Of a stretch of 11,297 bases of DNA, positions 1 to 7,082 are shown one piece after another; the stretch's first letter is position 1; every line of letters starts with the position of its first letter. A program made the position numbers and the translations under genes. Location of the stretch: assembly GCA_031265635.1 (NCBI GenBank), contig JAISCK010000208.1, forward strand, positions 1-11,297, written 5' to 3'. The notes under the pieces were generated by a model that saw only the letters and a list, made by a program, of their open reading frames with translations, was not told where the DNA came from and made no database searches. This DNA is from Spirochaetaceae bacterium (lineage in GTDB: Bacteria; Spirochaetota; Spirochaetia; Treponematales; Breznakiellaceae).

Positions 1-908
1 TAGTATATGGTGCCGCCCAGGAGGCGGCGTATTATTTCCACAGCCATCCTGGCGGTCTGGTTCCGCACGTCCAGCACGGGGTTTACTTCGACAATCTCGG
101 CGGAGCGCAGGAGTCCTGAGGCGCCCAGTTCTTCGGCGAGGAAAAGGACTTCCCGGTAGGAGAAACCTCCCGGAAGGGGGATGCCCACGCCGGGGGCTAT
201 CATGGGGTCAAGGGCGTCCATATCAACGCTTACATGGAGGCGCTGTACCCGTTCCCTGAAAAAACGGATGAGTTCTCCGGCTGTCTCGGCTATGCCCAGG
301 CGGTCAACGGCGCTCATGGTGTAGACCCGCAGTCCTGCCTTGCGCATATTGTCTTTTTCGCGGGGGTCAAGGTCCCGCACACCCACAAGGGCGGTGTTTT
401 GGGGGTCGAGTTTTCTGAAATTCCCGTTAAGCATTATGAGTTCTTCCCTGCCGTAACCGCAGGCGGCGGCGAGGGACATGCCGTGTATGTTTCCCGACGG
501 GCTGGTCTCAGGGGTGTTAAAGTCGCCGTGGGCGTCTACCCAGAGGCAGCCCCAGGTTTCGCCCCGGTCCCGGTAAAAAGCGCCCAGCCCCGAAAGGGTT
601 CCCAGGGCTATGGAATGGTCCCCGCCCAGTACCAGGGGAAAGATGCCTTCGTCCATGGTTTTTTCAACCTGGGAGGCGAGGACCGAACATGCCTGGGCTA
701 TGGGTTCCAGGAACTTTGCCCTGGGGTCTCCCTCGTCAAGGTATTCCTGGGCCGGCGCGCTTACCGGGGGAAAGCTCTCTTCGCTTTCATGGCCGATTTC
801 TTTGAGCGCCTCCTTGAGGCCCGCGAGGCGTATCGCCGAAGGTCCCATGTCGCTGCCCCTGCGGCTCGCGCCGAAGTCAAGGGGCGCTTCCAGTACGCGG
901 ATTTTCAA
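1..908 (-). CDS. rocF: Arginase (arginine to ornithine plus urea), 3' end at window edge
   Basis: Hydrolyses L-arginine to L-ornithine and urea with a two-manganese centre in the cytoplasm. I translated this frame by hand. All metal-ligand motifs of the arginase/agmatinase family are present: GGDHS (H98), DAHGDFNTPETS followed by SGNIHG (D125, H127, D129), and SVDMDALDP (D229, D231). The EVNP motif (E274) that contacts the guanidinium group is also there. The DAH...SGNIHGM stretch and the C-terminal GGxSYRE...EVNPxLD block match Bacillus-type arginase rather than agmatinase or formimidoylglutamase. The start is TTG at 908-906 (MKIRVLEAPLDFG), chosen because AAGGAG lies 5 nt upstream (914-919) and no ATG fits. 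The frame is open for 302 codons, the usual family length, and the next codon begins TA at positions 2-1, so the stop is probably one base outside the window. Last gene of the minus-strand block. Confidence 0.93.
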   Translation of the reverse strand, partial: MKIRVLEAPLDFGASRRGSDMGPSAIRLAGLKEALKEIGHESEESFPPVSAPAQEYLDEGDPRAKFLEPIAQACSVLASQVEKTMDEGIFPLVLGGDHSIALGTLSGLGAFYRDRGETWGCLWVDAHGDFNTPETSPSGNIHGMSLAAACGYGREELIMLNGNFRKLDPQNTALVGVRDLDPREKDNMRKAGLRVYTMSAVDRLGIAETAGELIRFFRERVQRLHVSVDMDALDPMIAPGVGIPLPGGFSYREVLFLAEELGASGLLRSAEIVEVNPVLDVRNQTARMAVEIIRRLLGGTIY

Positions 909-913
909 TGCCG

Positions 914-919
914 CTCCTT
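914..919 (-). promoter_or_regulatory. Shine-Dalgarno deciding the TTG start of rocF
   Basis: On the minus strand AAGGAG sits 5 nt before TTG (908-906). It supports the unusual TTG start over any internal ATG. Confidence 0.7.
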
Positions 920-954
920 TGTTATGCTGTTTTTGGCGGAGAGACCGCCTTGAG

Positions 955-1863
955 TTATCTTTCATATTGCAGGATTAAATTTAAAAGCCACCTTTCTTCT
1001 TCGGTCAAAAGCGCCAGGACTTCGCTGTTGGTAAGGGCGCCCCGGTAATTGCTTGCATAATACGTGTTAAAAAAGTCAAGCCATTTTCTGGTTTGAAAAT
1101 TATACCCGTATTTCGCAAAGATACAGTTTCTGAGTATGGCCAATTCTTCGGCGGTTCCGCACCGCAGGAATCTTATGATATAGCTGGCCTCGTTATTTCT
1201 TTCGTAATCTTCTTTGTATGTTCTTAAATAGTTGTTCTTATCAGCCTGTAACAGGGTTTTGCAAAGCTCTGTATATCTGTGCAGAAAGATCTCAACAACA
1301 AACAGGGGATCGGAATTGTAAAAATAAAACTCCATGCGGCCCGGTTCTCTCGAACCGCTGTATCCGTAATTGTTATCAACAGTCGTTATCCTAACGCCGT
1401 TTTCACTTTCCGCAATTTCTGTTGACCTCTCTATATGACTGCCGTCTTTAGTTTGAAACTCTGTAATTCTGTTGTCAATGATGGTATGTTCTTCCTCAGA
1501 AAGCACAGAACGAAAAAACGAACTAAAGGTGATTTTATGCGCCAATTCGTTTTCCGATATAAAATATTCGGCAACATAATAGGACCGGCAGAAACTTTGG
1601 ACCATGACCCTGCCATTTATGGATTCTTCAAACCGCAATGAATTATCCTGCCATGCGTTTGCTGTATCATAAATATGCCAGTTAGAATAGGTGTCTGAAT
1701 TTACAAGGAAATATTCTTTGACGAGTAGTCTCCCTGAAGATAAAGATTTTATTTCCCGTGTGTTATATCCAAGACTCTGGAATTCAAATAGCTGCGAATA
1801 AAGATTTTGCGCGGCAAGAACGAATAGGAAAAGTGTAAAAAGCCGTCCGCATGTATAACGCAT
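955..1863 (-). CDS. Secreted protein of unknown function with C-terminal YARHG domain
   Basis: I do not recognise a specific function. The protein is 302 aa from the start I prefer. Residues 1-23 look like a Sec signal peptide: basic MRYTCGR, then a hydrophobic LFTLFLFVLAA core, with likely cleavage near NLYS-Q. No lipobox cysteine follows the core, so it is probably periplasmic or exported rather than a lipoprotein. The C-terminal ~65 residues (LAILRNCIFAKYGYNF...FFNTYY...LTEEERWLLNLI) fit the YARHG domain, an extracellular domain of unknown role known from bacterial cell-surface proteins. The middle is rich in beta-like aromatic and charged stretches without a motif I can name. Start choice: ATG at 1863 is preceded by GAGGAG (1868-1873). 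ATG at 1875, which overlaps the gltX stop as ATGA and adds MRRI, has no such site but remains possible. The gene is visibly more AT-rich than its neighbours. Confidence 0.8.
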   Translation of the reverse strand: MRYTCGRLFTLFLFVLAAQNLYSQLFEFQSLGYNTREIKSLSSGRLLVKEYFLVNSDTYSNWHIYDTANAWQDNSLRFEESINGRVMVQSFCRSYYVAEYFISENELAHKITFSSFFRSVLSEEEHTIIDNRITEFQTKDGSHIERSTEIAESENGVRITTVDNNYGYSGSREPGRMEFYFYNSDPLFVVEIFLHRYTELCKTLLQADKNNYLRTYKEDYERNNEASYIIRFLRCGTAEELAILRNCIFAKYGYNFQTRKWLDFFNTYYASNYRGALTNSEVLALLTEEERWLLNLILQYER

Positions 1864-1867
1864 TATT

Positions 1868-1873
1868 CTCCTC
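1868..1873 (-). promoter_or_regulatory. Shine-Dalgarno overlapping the gltX stop, deciding the YARHG gene start
   Basis: GAGGAG overlaps the last two bases of the gltX TGA and lies 4 nt before ATG 1863. This favours ATG 1863 over ATG 1875 and suggests translation coupled to gltX. Confidence 0.55.
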
Positions 1874-3377
1874 ATAAGCCGCGCAGGGCTTCCAGTGCCC
1901 TTTCGACGCGGCTTACGGCGCGGTCTTTGCCCAGGAGGCGCAGGGAGCCGAAAAGGGGAGGGCTTACCCGCGCTCCGGTTATGGCGACCCTCAGGGGCAT
2001 CATGAGGTCTCCCAGTTTGACCCCTTCTGTTTCGGCGGCATCCTTGATGTATTGTTCCGCGTCCTCATCGTTCATCAGGGCCATTTTGGAAACCAGGGGA
2101 AGGACTTTTTCAAGCAGCGTTATGGTTTCGGCAAGGCCGGCCTTTTTGGGAAAGAATTCTTCCGGCGGGGGCGGGGGGGGCTCGGCAAAGAGATAGGCGA
2201 GTTTGGCCGGGGCCTCGCCGGGGAATACAAGCCGCTCCCTGATGAGGGACATGCTTGCGGTAAAGGTTTTTTTCTGGCCCTCGTCAGGGCCGTCCTTGCC
2301 AAAGAGGCCCGCCTCAAGGGCATAGGGCAGGATGAGTCCGGCAAGTTCGCCGTCGCTTTTCATGCGTATATACTGGCCGTTATACCATTCAAGTTTTTTA
2401 TAGTCAAAGACAGCGGGTGCCTTGTTGAGTTTGTCCAGGCTGAAAAGGCGGGCAAGTTCTTCCAGGCTGTACAGGTCCCTTCCTTCCTCATAGGAGGAAC
2501 CAAGGAGGGCGATGTAGTTGACAAGAGCCTCGCTCAGATACCCCTGTTTCCTGAATTCGTCAATGCTGGTCGCGCCGTGGCGCTTGCTGAGTTTTTTTCC
2601 GTCCTGGCCCATGACCATGGGAAGGTGGCAGAACACGGGCGCTTCCCAGCCGAAGCTCCTGTACATGATCACATGGAGGGGCGTTGAAGGTATCCATTCC
2701 TGCGCCCGCATGACATGGGTAATGCCCATGAGATGATCGTCAACCACATTGGCAAGGTGGTAGGTCGGGAAACCGTCTGATTTAAGGAGCACGGGGTCGG
2801 GATTGACATCGTCGTTCTTCCATTCAATATCGCCCAGAAGCCTGTCATGGAAGCGGGTTGTTTCTCCCAGGGGAATTTTCAGCCGTATGGCGCAGCTTTC
2901 GCCTGACGCGGCCCGCCTTCCGGCCTCATCGCTGTCTATGGTCCTGCAATGGCGGTCATAGCCTGATTCTCCTGAACGGGCCGCTTCCCTTTGCTTTCGT
3001 ATTTCTTCGATCCTTTGGGGGGAACAGAAACAGTAGTACGCCCTGCCTTTCCCGACAAGTTCGCGGGCGTATGTTTTGTAGAGTTCAAAACGTTCCGACT
3101 GGATGTACGGTCCCGCCGGTCCCCCCATATCGGGGCCCTCGTCCCAGCGGAAACCGAGCCAGTCAAAGGTGTCGTAGAGGTTCTGTACATAGCGCTCGTC
3201 AAAGCGCGTCCTGTCGGTGTCCTCAAGGCGGAGGAGAAATTTACCATCAGGGCCCTGGGAGCGGGCAAAGAGATAGTTGAAAAGAGCCGTCCTTACTCCC
3301 CCTATATGTTGAAGTCCTGTGGGGGAAGGGGCATAACGGTCGCGGACCTTTCCGGCCGCTTTCTCGGTACTGTGCAT
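1872..3377 (-). CDS. gltX: Glutamyl-tRNA synthetase (class I)
   Basis: Charges tRNA-Glu with glutamate at the cost of ATP in the cytoplasm. In bacteria lacking GlnRS the same enzyme may also mischarge tRNA-Gln for GatCAB; whether that holds here cannot be seen. The 501-aa protein has the family architecture. A Rossmann catalytic domain begins with RYAPSPTGLQHIGG (HIGH-type signature at 24-27) and LRLEDTDRTR. A zinc-knuckle region follows with CFC at 116-118 and Y140-x3-C144. The KMSKS-type loop is KLSKR (262-266) after GQDGK. A helical anticodon-binding region ends at RGL. Length is close to the usual 470-500. The start is the only ATG before the conserved core, leaving a 10-residue leader. 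There is no convincing Shine-Dalgarno. It lies 19 bp downstream of aat, and its stop overlaps the next gene's ribosome-binding site. Confidence 0.97.
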   Translation of the reverse strand: MHSTEKAAGKVRDRYAPSPTGLQHIGGVRTALFNYLFARSQGPDGKFLLRLEDTDRTRFDERYVQNLYDTFDWLGFRWDEGPDMGGPAGPYIQSERFELYKTYARELVGKGRAYYCFCSPQRIEEIRKQREAARSGESGYDRHCRTIDSDEAGRRAASGESCAIRLKIPLGETTRFHDRLLGDIEWKNDDVNPDPVLLKSDGFPTYHLANVVDDHLMGITHVMRAQEWIPSTPLHVIMYRSFGWEAPVFCHLPMVMGQDGKKLSKRHGATSIDEFRKQGYLSEALVNYIALLGSSYEEGRDLYSLEELARLFSLDKLNKAPAVFDYKKLEWYNGQYIRMKSDGELAGLILPYALEAGLFGKDGPDEGQKKTFTASMSLIRERLVFPGEAPAKLAYLFAEPPPPPPEEFFPKKAGLAETITLLEKVLPLVSKMALMNDEDAEQYIKDAAETEGVKLGDLMMPLRVAITGARVSPPLFGSLRLLGKDRAVSRVERALEALRGL

Positions 3378-3384
3378 GAAGTAT

Positions 3385-3393
3385 ACTATAGCA
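3385..3393 (-). promoter_or_regulatory. Possible extended -10 element just before gltX
   Basis: On the minus strand TGC directly precedes TATAGT (TATAGT at 3385-3390), which fits an extended -10 (TGn-TATAAT). Counting about 7 nt downstream puts the predicted transcript start at or next to the A of the gltX ATG (3377). No good -35 hexamer is visible. It could be chance in an AT-rich 19-bp gap. Confidence 0.25.
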
Positions 3394-3396
3394 CTC

Positions 3397-4164
3397 TTAC
3401 CGCATATCGTACAGGACGCCCCAGTTGCCCCTGCGGCCGGCGCGGCCGCTTTCCTCCAGGGACCCGCCGCCTGGGTTTACGCGGCAAAAGTGTTCTTCCA
3501 GGTTTTTTTTGAGCAGGTAGAGGTAGTCGCCCCTGCTGATGACGCCGGCGCCGAGGCTTAAGAGGTGTTCCGTGGGGACCTGGCAGTCGATAAAGGCAAG
3601 GCCGTCGTCAAACATGATCCGCGCCAGGGTGAGCAGGGCGGCTTTTGAGGCATTGGGTACAAAGGAACACATTGATTCGCCGAAAAAGACTTTTCCCAGC
3701 CTGATGCCGTAGCAGCCACCCGCCAGGCGTCCTTCCCGCCGGCATTCGGCTGAATGGGCCCAGCCGAGCCTGTGGAGGGCGGTGTAGCCGTCCACAATGT
3801 CCTGGGTAATCCAGGTTCCGCCCTGCCGGGGAATCCCGGAGCAGGCCCTGATCATGGCGGGAAAATCCCGGTCCAGGGCGATTTCAAAATCACGGCGTTT
3901 GAGAATTTTTTCCATGGAACGGGATACATGGAGCGTATGGGGGAAAATTACGCAGCGGGGATCAGGAGACTGCCAGATGACCGGATCTTCGGGATTGTAC
4001 CAGGGGAAGATGCCCTGCTCATAAGCCGAAAGGAGCATGCCCGGGGAAAGGTTTCCCCCGACGGCGACTATGCCGCCTTTTGCCGCCTGGGCGGGGGGGA
4101 ATTGATAGCGCCGGTTTTCGTCAAGATACGGAAAACCGGGATCAGGGCCCGGCCTCTGAACCAT
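3397..4164 (-). CDS. aat: Leucyl/phenylalanyl-tRNA--protein transferase
   Basis: Transfers Leu or Phe from aminoacyl-tRNA to the N-terminal Arg or Lys of proteins, making a primary destabilising residue for ClpS-ClpAP (bacterial N-end rule). The 255-aa sequence carries the family blocks in order: VGGNLSPGMLLSAYEQGIFP, SPDPRCVIFP, TWITQDIVDGYTALHRLGWAHSAE, AGGCYGIRLGKVFFGESM, NASKAALLTL, and FIDCQVPTEHLLSLGA with a terminal ISR. The length is typical or slightly long (E. coli about 234). A variation is CRREGRLAGG where many homologues have VW..G.LVGG. The start ATG at 4164 lies 1 nt after the clpA stop with no close Shine-Dalgarno of its own, so translation is probably coupled to clpA. Its stop is 19 bp before gltX. 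Confidence 0.96.
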   Translation of the reverse strand: MVQRPGPDPGFPYLDENRRYQFPPAQAAKGGIVAVGGNLSPGMLLSAYEQGIFPWYNPEDPVIWQSPDPRCVIFPHTLHVSRSMEKILKRRDFEIALDRDFPAMIRACSGIPRQGGTWITQDIVDGYTALHRLGWAHSAECRREGRLAGGCYGIRLGKVFFGESMCSFVPNASKAALLTLARIMFDDGLAFIDCQVPTEHLLSLGAGVISRGDYLYLLKKNLEEHFCRVNPGGGSLEESGRAGRRGNWGVLYDMR

Positions 4165-4165
4165 G

Positions 4166-6580
4166 TCAGGGCTGTTTTTCTCCGTCTACGGTTTCTTCCG
4201 CGAGGGCTTTGCCGGTTTCGGTAACCTCGATGCGGTAGTCGCCGTCAACATAATCGGCCCGCGCCCTGCCGCCCCGGCTCAGGCTGCCGAAAAGCACTTC
4301 GTCCACAAAAAAGGATTTTATCTTGTCCTCAATGAGCCTTCCCGTGTTGCGGGCGCCGAATTCCCTGCTGTACCCTTCAGAGGCAAGCTGGTTGATACAT
4401 TCGCCGGTAACATCGAGGCTTACTTTTTTTTCGGCGAGCTGCACCCTGAACAGGTTCAGTTCCTTCCGCACTATGGAAATCATAATGTCCCTGGAAAGGT
4501 GGGCAAAGTGGACCACCGCGTCAAGGCGGTTGCGGAATTCGGGGGTGAAGATTTTTTCCACGGCGCTGTCAACTTCGGAGTCGTCCGTTACCCTGTCGCC
4601 GAAGCCGATGAGGTTTTTGCCTATATCCCTGGCTCCGGCATTGCTGGTCATGATGAGTATCACATTGCGGAAATCAGCCTTTCTTCCCTGGTTATCGGTG
4701 AGGGTGGCGTAATCCATTATCTGGAGCAGTATGTTGTAGATGTCCTGATGGGCCTTTTCTATTTCGTCAAGGAGTACCACGCCGTGGGGCTGCCTGCGTA
4801 TCGCCTCGGTAAGGAGCCCTCCTTCCTCATAGCCCACATAGCCGGGGGAAGCGCCTATGAACCGGGAAACAGTGTACTTTTCCTGGTATTCGCTCATGTC
4901 AAAACGGTGCATGGGAATGCCGAGAATTTCCGCGAGGTTTTTGGCAAGCTCGGTTTTTCCGACTCCGGTAGGCCCGGCAAAGAGGAAACTTGCCACCGGT
5001 TTGTTCCCTGAACGAAAACCCGCCCTGGACCTTTTGACCGCCCTGATAACGGCGTCCACCGCGCTGTCCTGCCCGAAGATGAGGCTCTTGAGTTTTGTGT
5101 CAAGGCCCAGGAGTTTGTCTTTTTCGTTTTCGCTCACCGAACGTTCCGGGATATGGGCTATGCGGGAAACCACGGTTTCTATCTGGCGCAGTCCTATGTC
5201 GATGACCTCCGCTTCCCGCGCTTCTTCCGCGGGGTATCCGGCCCTGTCGCCGGTAACGGTTTCCGCGTTGGACGTGGCCGTCCGGTTTTTATAGTCTTCG
5301 ATACGGGCAAAGGCCCCGGCCTCGTCAATCACGTCTATGGCCTTGTCGGGGAGCCGCCTTTCGTTTATGAACTGGGCCGAAAGCCTTACCGCGCCCTCAA
5401 GGGCCTCGTCGGAATACCGTACATGGTGGTATTCCTCGTACTTGTGCTTGAGACCCTTGAGTATGGCCAGGGTATCGGATTCGGAAGGTTCCTCTATGTC
5501 GATCTTCTGGAAGCGCCGGGACAGGGCCCGGTCCTTGTCGAAAAATTTTCCGTATTCCTCATGGGTCGTGGAACCTATGCAGCGTATCCTTCCTGAGCTG
5601 AGGGCCGGTTTAAGGAGATTTGACGCGTCAAGGGCGCCGCCCGATACCGATCCCGCCCCGACCAGAGTATGGATTTCGTCAATAAAAAGTATGGCCCTTT
5701 CTTTTTTGAGCATTTCGTCCACAACTTTTTTAACCCGGTCCTCAAAATCTCCCCGGTATTTTGTTCCCGCCACAAGGGCGCCCATATCAAGGGAAAAGAT
5801 TAAAAAATCCCTCAGCGCCGGGGGAACCTGTCCCGATGCGATACGCTGGGCAAGTCCTTCGGTGATGGCGGTTTTGCCCACTCCCGAATCGCCGACATGG
5901 ACGGGGTTGTTTTTAAGGCGTCTGCACAGTACCTGGACAGTGCGCTCAAGCTCTGCCTCGCGGCCTATGACCGGTTCAAGCCGGCCGCTGCGGGCAAGGG
6001 CGGTAAGTTCCGTCGCGTAACGCTCAAGGGCGCTTTTCTTGACGCTGGGCCTGCTCCTGCCTGTCTGCTCAAAAACGTCATCCTCGCCGCCCGCTTCGCT
6101 CCGCTCGCCGGAGCCCTGCCCCCTGCCGAATTCCCGCCCGCCTGACTTGTGAAAATTGAGGTCTCCCCCGTAGGAAAGCACATCCAGGAGGGAAAGCCGT
6201 TCTATGCCCGACTTGCGCAGATAATAGGAACAGTAGTTCCGCTCTTCGTCAAAAAGGGATACCAGTATGTCGGCTATGTCAAGGCTTTCCTTTTCGGAAT
6301 TCTGGCTCTGGAGCACGGCCCTTTCGAGAACGCTCTGAAACCCCACGGTCTGCACGGGTTCCCTGTTTTCTATGACAGGCACCCTCTGTTCAAAATAATT
6401 TTCCATGCCGTGTTTTATCTGGTCTACCCGCGCCCCGCAGGCGTTGAGTATATCCCTGACCTCGGTAAAGGTCAGGGCGGCATAGAGTATATGTTCAGGG
6501 GTGAGGTATTCATGATTCCGGGCCCTGGCTTCGGTATAGGCCGCGTTTATGATGGCCTGCACATGGGGACTGATTTTCAT
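4166..6580 (-). CDS. clpA: ATP-dependent Clp protease ATP-binding subunit ClpA
   Basis: AAA+ unfoldase that feeds substrates, including ClpS-bound N-degron proteins, into the ClpP chamber. The 804-aa protein has a Clp N-domain (about 1-145: HVQAIINAAYTEARARNHEYLTPEHIL), then a Gly/charged linker (about 146-190). D1 has Walker A GDSGVGKT (230-237), Walker B ILFIDEIH (D301/E302) and pore loop GTKYRGDFED. D2 has Walker A GPTGVGKT (536-543), pore loop GYVGYEEGG and Walker B VVLLDEIEKAH. The ClpP-binding loop is IGF (658-660), close to the IGL of E. coli ClpA. This loop, the short D1-D2 connection without a ClpB/ClpC middle domain, and the adjacent clpS identify ClpA rather than ClpC or ClpB. It is about 45 aa longer than E. 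coli ClpA; the extra length is partly in the N-D1 linker and in a segment between D1 and D2. AAGGAG (6589-6594) lies 8 nt before the ATG. Confidence 0.97.
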   Translation of the reverse strand: MKISPHVQAIINAAYTEARARNHEYLTPEHILYAALTFTEVRDILNACGARVDQIKHGMENYFEQRVPVIENREPVQTVGFQSVLERAVLQSQNSEKESLDIADILVSLFDEERNYCSYYLRKSGIERLSLLDVLSYGGDLNFHKSGGREFGRGQGSGERSEAGGEDDVFEQTGRSRPSVKKSALERYATELTALARSGRLEPVIGREAELERTVQVLCRRLKNNPVHVGDSGVGKTAITEGLAQRIASGQVPPALRDFLIFSLDMGALVAGTKYRGDFEDRVKKVVDEMLKKERAILFIDEIHTLVGAGSVSGGALDASNLLKPALSSGRIRCIGSTTHEEYGKFFDKDRALSRRFQKIDIEEPSESDTLAILKGLKHKYEEYHHVRYSDEALEGAVRLSAQFINERRLPDKAIDVIDEAGAFARIEDYKNRTATSNAETVTGDRAGYPAEEAREAEVIDIGLRQIETVVSRIAHIPERSVSENEKDKLLGLDTKLKSLIFGQDSAVDAVIRAVKRSRAGFRSGNKPVASFLFAGPTGVGKTELAKNLAEILGIPMHRFDMSEYQEKYTVSRFIGASPGYVGYEEGGLLTEAIRRQPHGVVLLDEIEKAHQDIYNILLQIMDYATLTDNQGRKADFRNVILIMTSNAGARDIGKNLIGFGDRVTDDSEVDSAVEKIFTPEFRNRLDAVVHFAHLSRDIMISIVRKELNLFRVQLAEKKVSLDVTGECINQLASEGYSREFGARNTGRLIEDKIKSFFVDEVLFGSLSRGGRARADYVDGDYRIEVTETGKALAEETVDGEKQP

Positions 6581-6610
6581 GCGAAAAACTCCTTTTACAT
6601 CTAAGGCTGC

Positions 6611-6636
6611 TCTTTCAAAATTTCAAATTTGAAAGA
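6611..6636 (-). repeat. AT-rich inverted repeat between clpS and clpA
   Basis: Nine-base arms TCTTTCAAA (6611-6619) and TTTGAAAGA (6628-6636) are perfectly complementary around an 8-nt loop. Nested in the right half is a perfect 14-bp palindrome TTTCAAATTTGAAA (6621-6634). It lies in the 81-bp gap between the clpS stop and the clpA ribosome-binding site. There is no U-run after it in the direction of transcription, so it is not a classical terminator. It could be a DNA operator, an RNA stem that sets clpA level relative to clpS, or chance. Confidence 0.55.
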
Positions 6637-6645
6637 ACCCCATCG

Positions 6646-6658
6646 CGCCGTCCCGGCG
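6646..6658 (-). other. Small GC-rich hairpin just after clpS stop
   Basis: CGCCG and CGGCG arms (5 bp) flank a 3-nt loop, starting 3 nt after the clpS stop codon. No U-run follows. It is a possible weak mRNA 3'-end stabiliser or processing site only. Confidence 0.3.
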
Positions 6659-6661
6659 GTT

Positions 6662-6958
6662 TTACGCCTTTTCCACAAGACAGCGAAGGGGAAACTCATG
6701 CTGCCGCGCAAGGCTGTGTACCTGCTCGGTCTTGGTAACCGCGATATCGAAGGTATACAGCCCCGCCATACCCCGGCCCTTGCGATGTACATCCAGCATG
6801 ATGCGGGTAGCCTCGGCCTCTTCCTTGTGGAACACGCCAATCAAAATTTCCACCACAAATTCCATGCTGGTATAGTCGTCATTGAGAAGTATGACCCGGT
6901 ACTGTCCGGGTTCCGTAAGTTTGTTGCCGGTCCTGGCCGCTGTCTGCGTACTCCCCAT
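6662..6958 (-). CDS. clpS: ClpS, N-degron adaptor for ClpA
   Basis: Binds proteins with N-terminal Leu, Phe, Trp or Tyr and hands them to ClpA; it also shifts ClpAP away from other substrates. The 98-aa protein has a flexible N-terminal tail (1-17, TQTAARTGNKLTE) that in characterised homologues is needed for delivery. The conserved core follows: YRVILLNDDYTSMEFV with N26, D27 and D28 in the N-degron pocket, then IMLDVHRKG with H58 (the pocket histidine), GLYTFDIA and the C-terminal PLRCLVE. Length and motifs match the family throughout. Start ATG 6958-6956 has AGAGG 6 nt upstream. It is the first gene of the minus-strand block and is divergent from the exonuclease gene. Confidence 0.97.
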   Translation of the reverse strand: MGSTQTAARTGNKLTEPGQYRVILLNDDYTSMEFVVEILIGVFHKEEAEATRIMLDVHRKGRGMAGLYTFDIAVTKTEQVHSLARQHEFPLRCLVEKA

Positions 6959-7082
6959 ACCACGCCTCTTTATAGAATATACAAAAACACCCTAAAAAAC
7001 AATCGCCGCCGGAGCTATGTACTTTTGCCCTGATGGTCTTGCGGCCTTGCGTTTCCGGTGTTCGGCGTTTTATACTTGCCCT
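6959..7082. promoter_or_regulatory. Divergent intergenic region between clpS and the exonuclease III gene
   Basis: These 124 bp must hold promoters for both blocks. On the minus strand an AT-rich stretch includes TTGTTT (6997-7002) spaced 17 nt from TATTCT (6974-6979), plus overlapping TATAAA (6969-6974). However, each would start the transcript inside or beside the clpS Shine-Dalgarno (6965-6969), so none is firm. On the plus strand see the separate -10 candidate at 7071-7076. No inverted-repeat operator was recognised. Confidence 0.45.
7047..7076 (+). promoter_or_regulatory. Candidate promoter placing the transcript start on the exonuclease GTG
   Basis: TATACT (7071-7076) is a good -10 hexamer, with a weak -35 TTGCGT (7047-7052) 18 nt upstream. 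A start site 7 nt after the -10 would fall at 7083, the first base of the GTG start codon, and no Shine-Dalgarno precedes that codon. This fits a leaderless message, but the -35 match is poor. Confidence 0.35.

Noticed and set aside
936..950. GGCGG/CCGCC hairpin between the YARHG gene and rocF as a terminator
   Set aside because: Only 5 bp with no U-run after it on the minus strand; it may be chance.
234..953. Long plus-strand open frame of 239 codons, plus another at 610-978
   Set aside because: Antisense shadows of the arginase gene, whose minus-strand translation carries all family motifs.
2158..2190. G-rich run in gltX (plus strand) as a G-quadruplex or simple repeat
   Set aside because: It is the coding sequence for a run of prolines (AEPPPPPPEEFF) in GltX; no independent evidence of structure.
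4163..5011. Plus-strand open frame of 282 codons inside clpA
   Set aside because: Shadow of clpA D2; GC-biased third positions keep opposite frames open. No recognisable protein features.
7017..7082. Upstream ATG giving a 22-residue N-terminal extension of exonuclease III
   Set aside because: The added sequence is unlike the family, which begins at the SWNVNG strand, and the GGAG is only 2 nt from that ATG.
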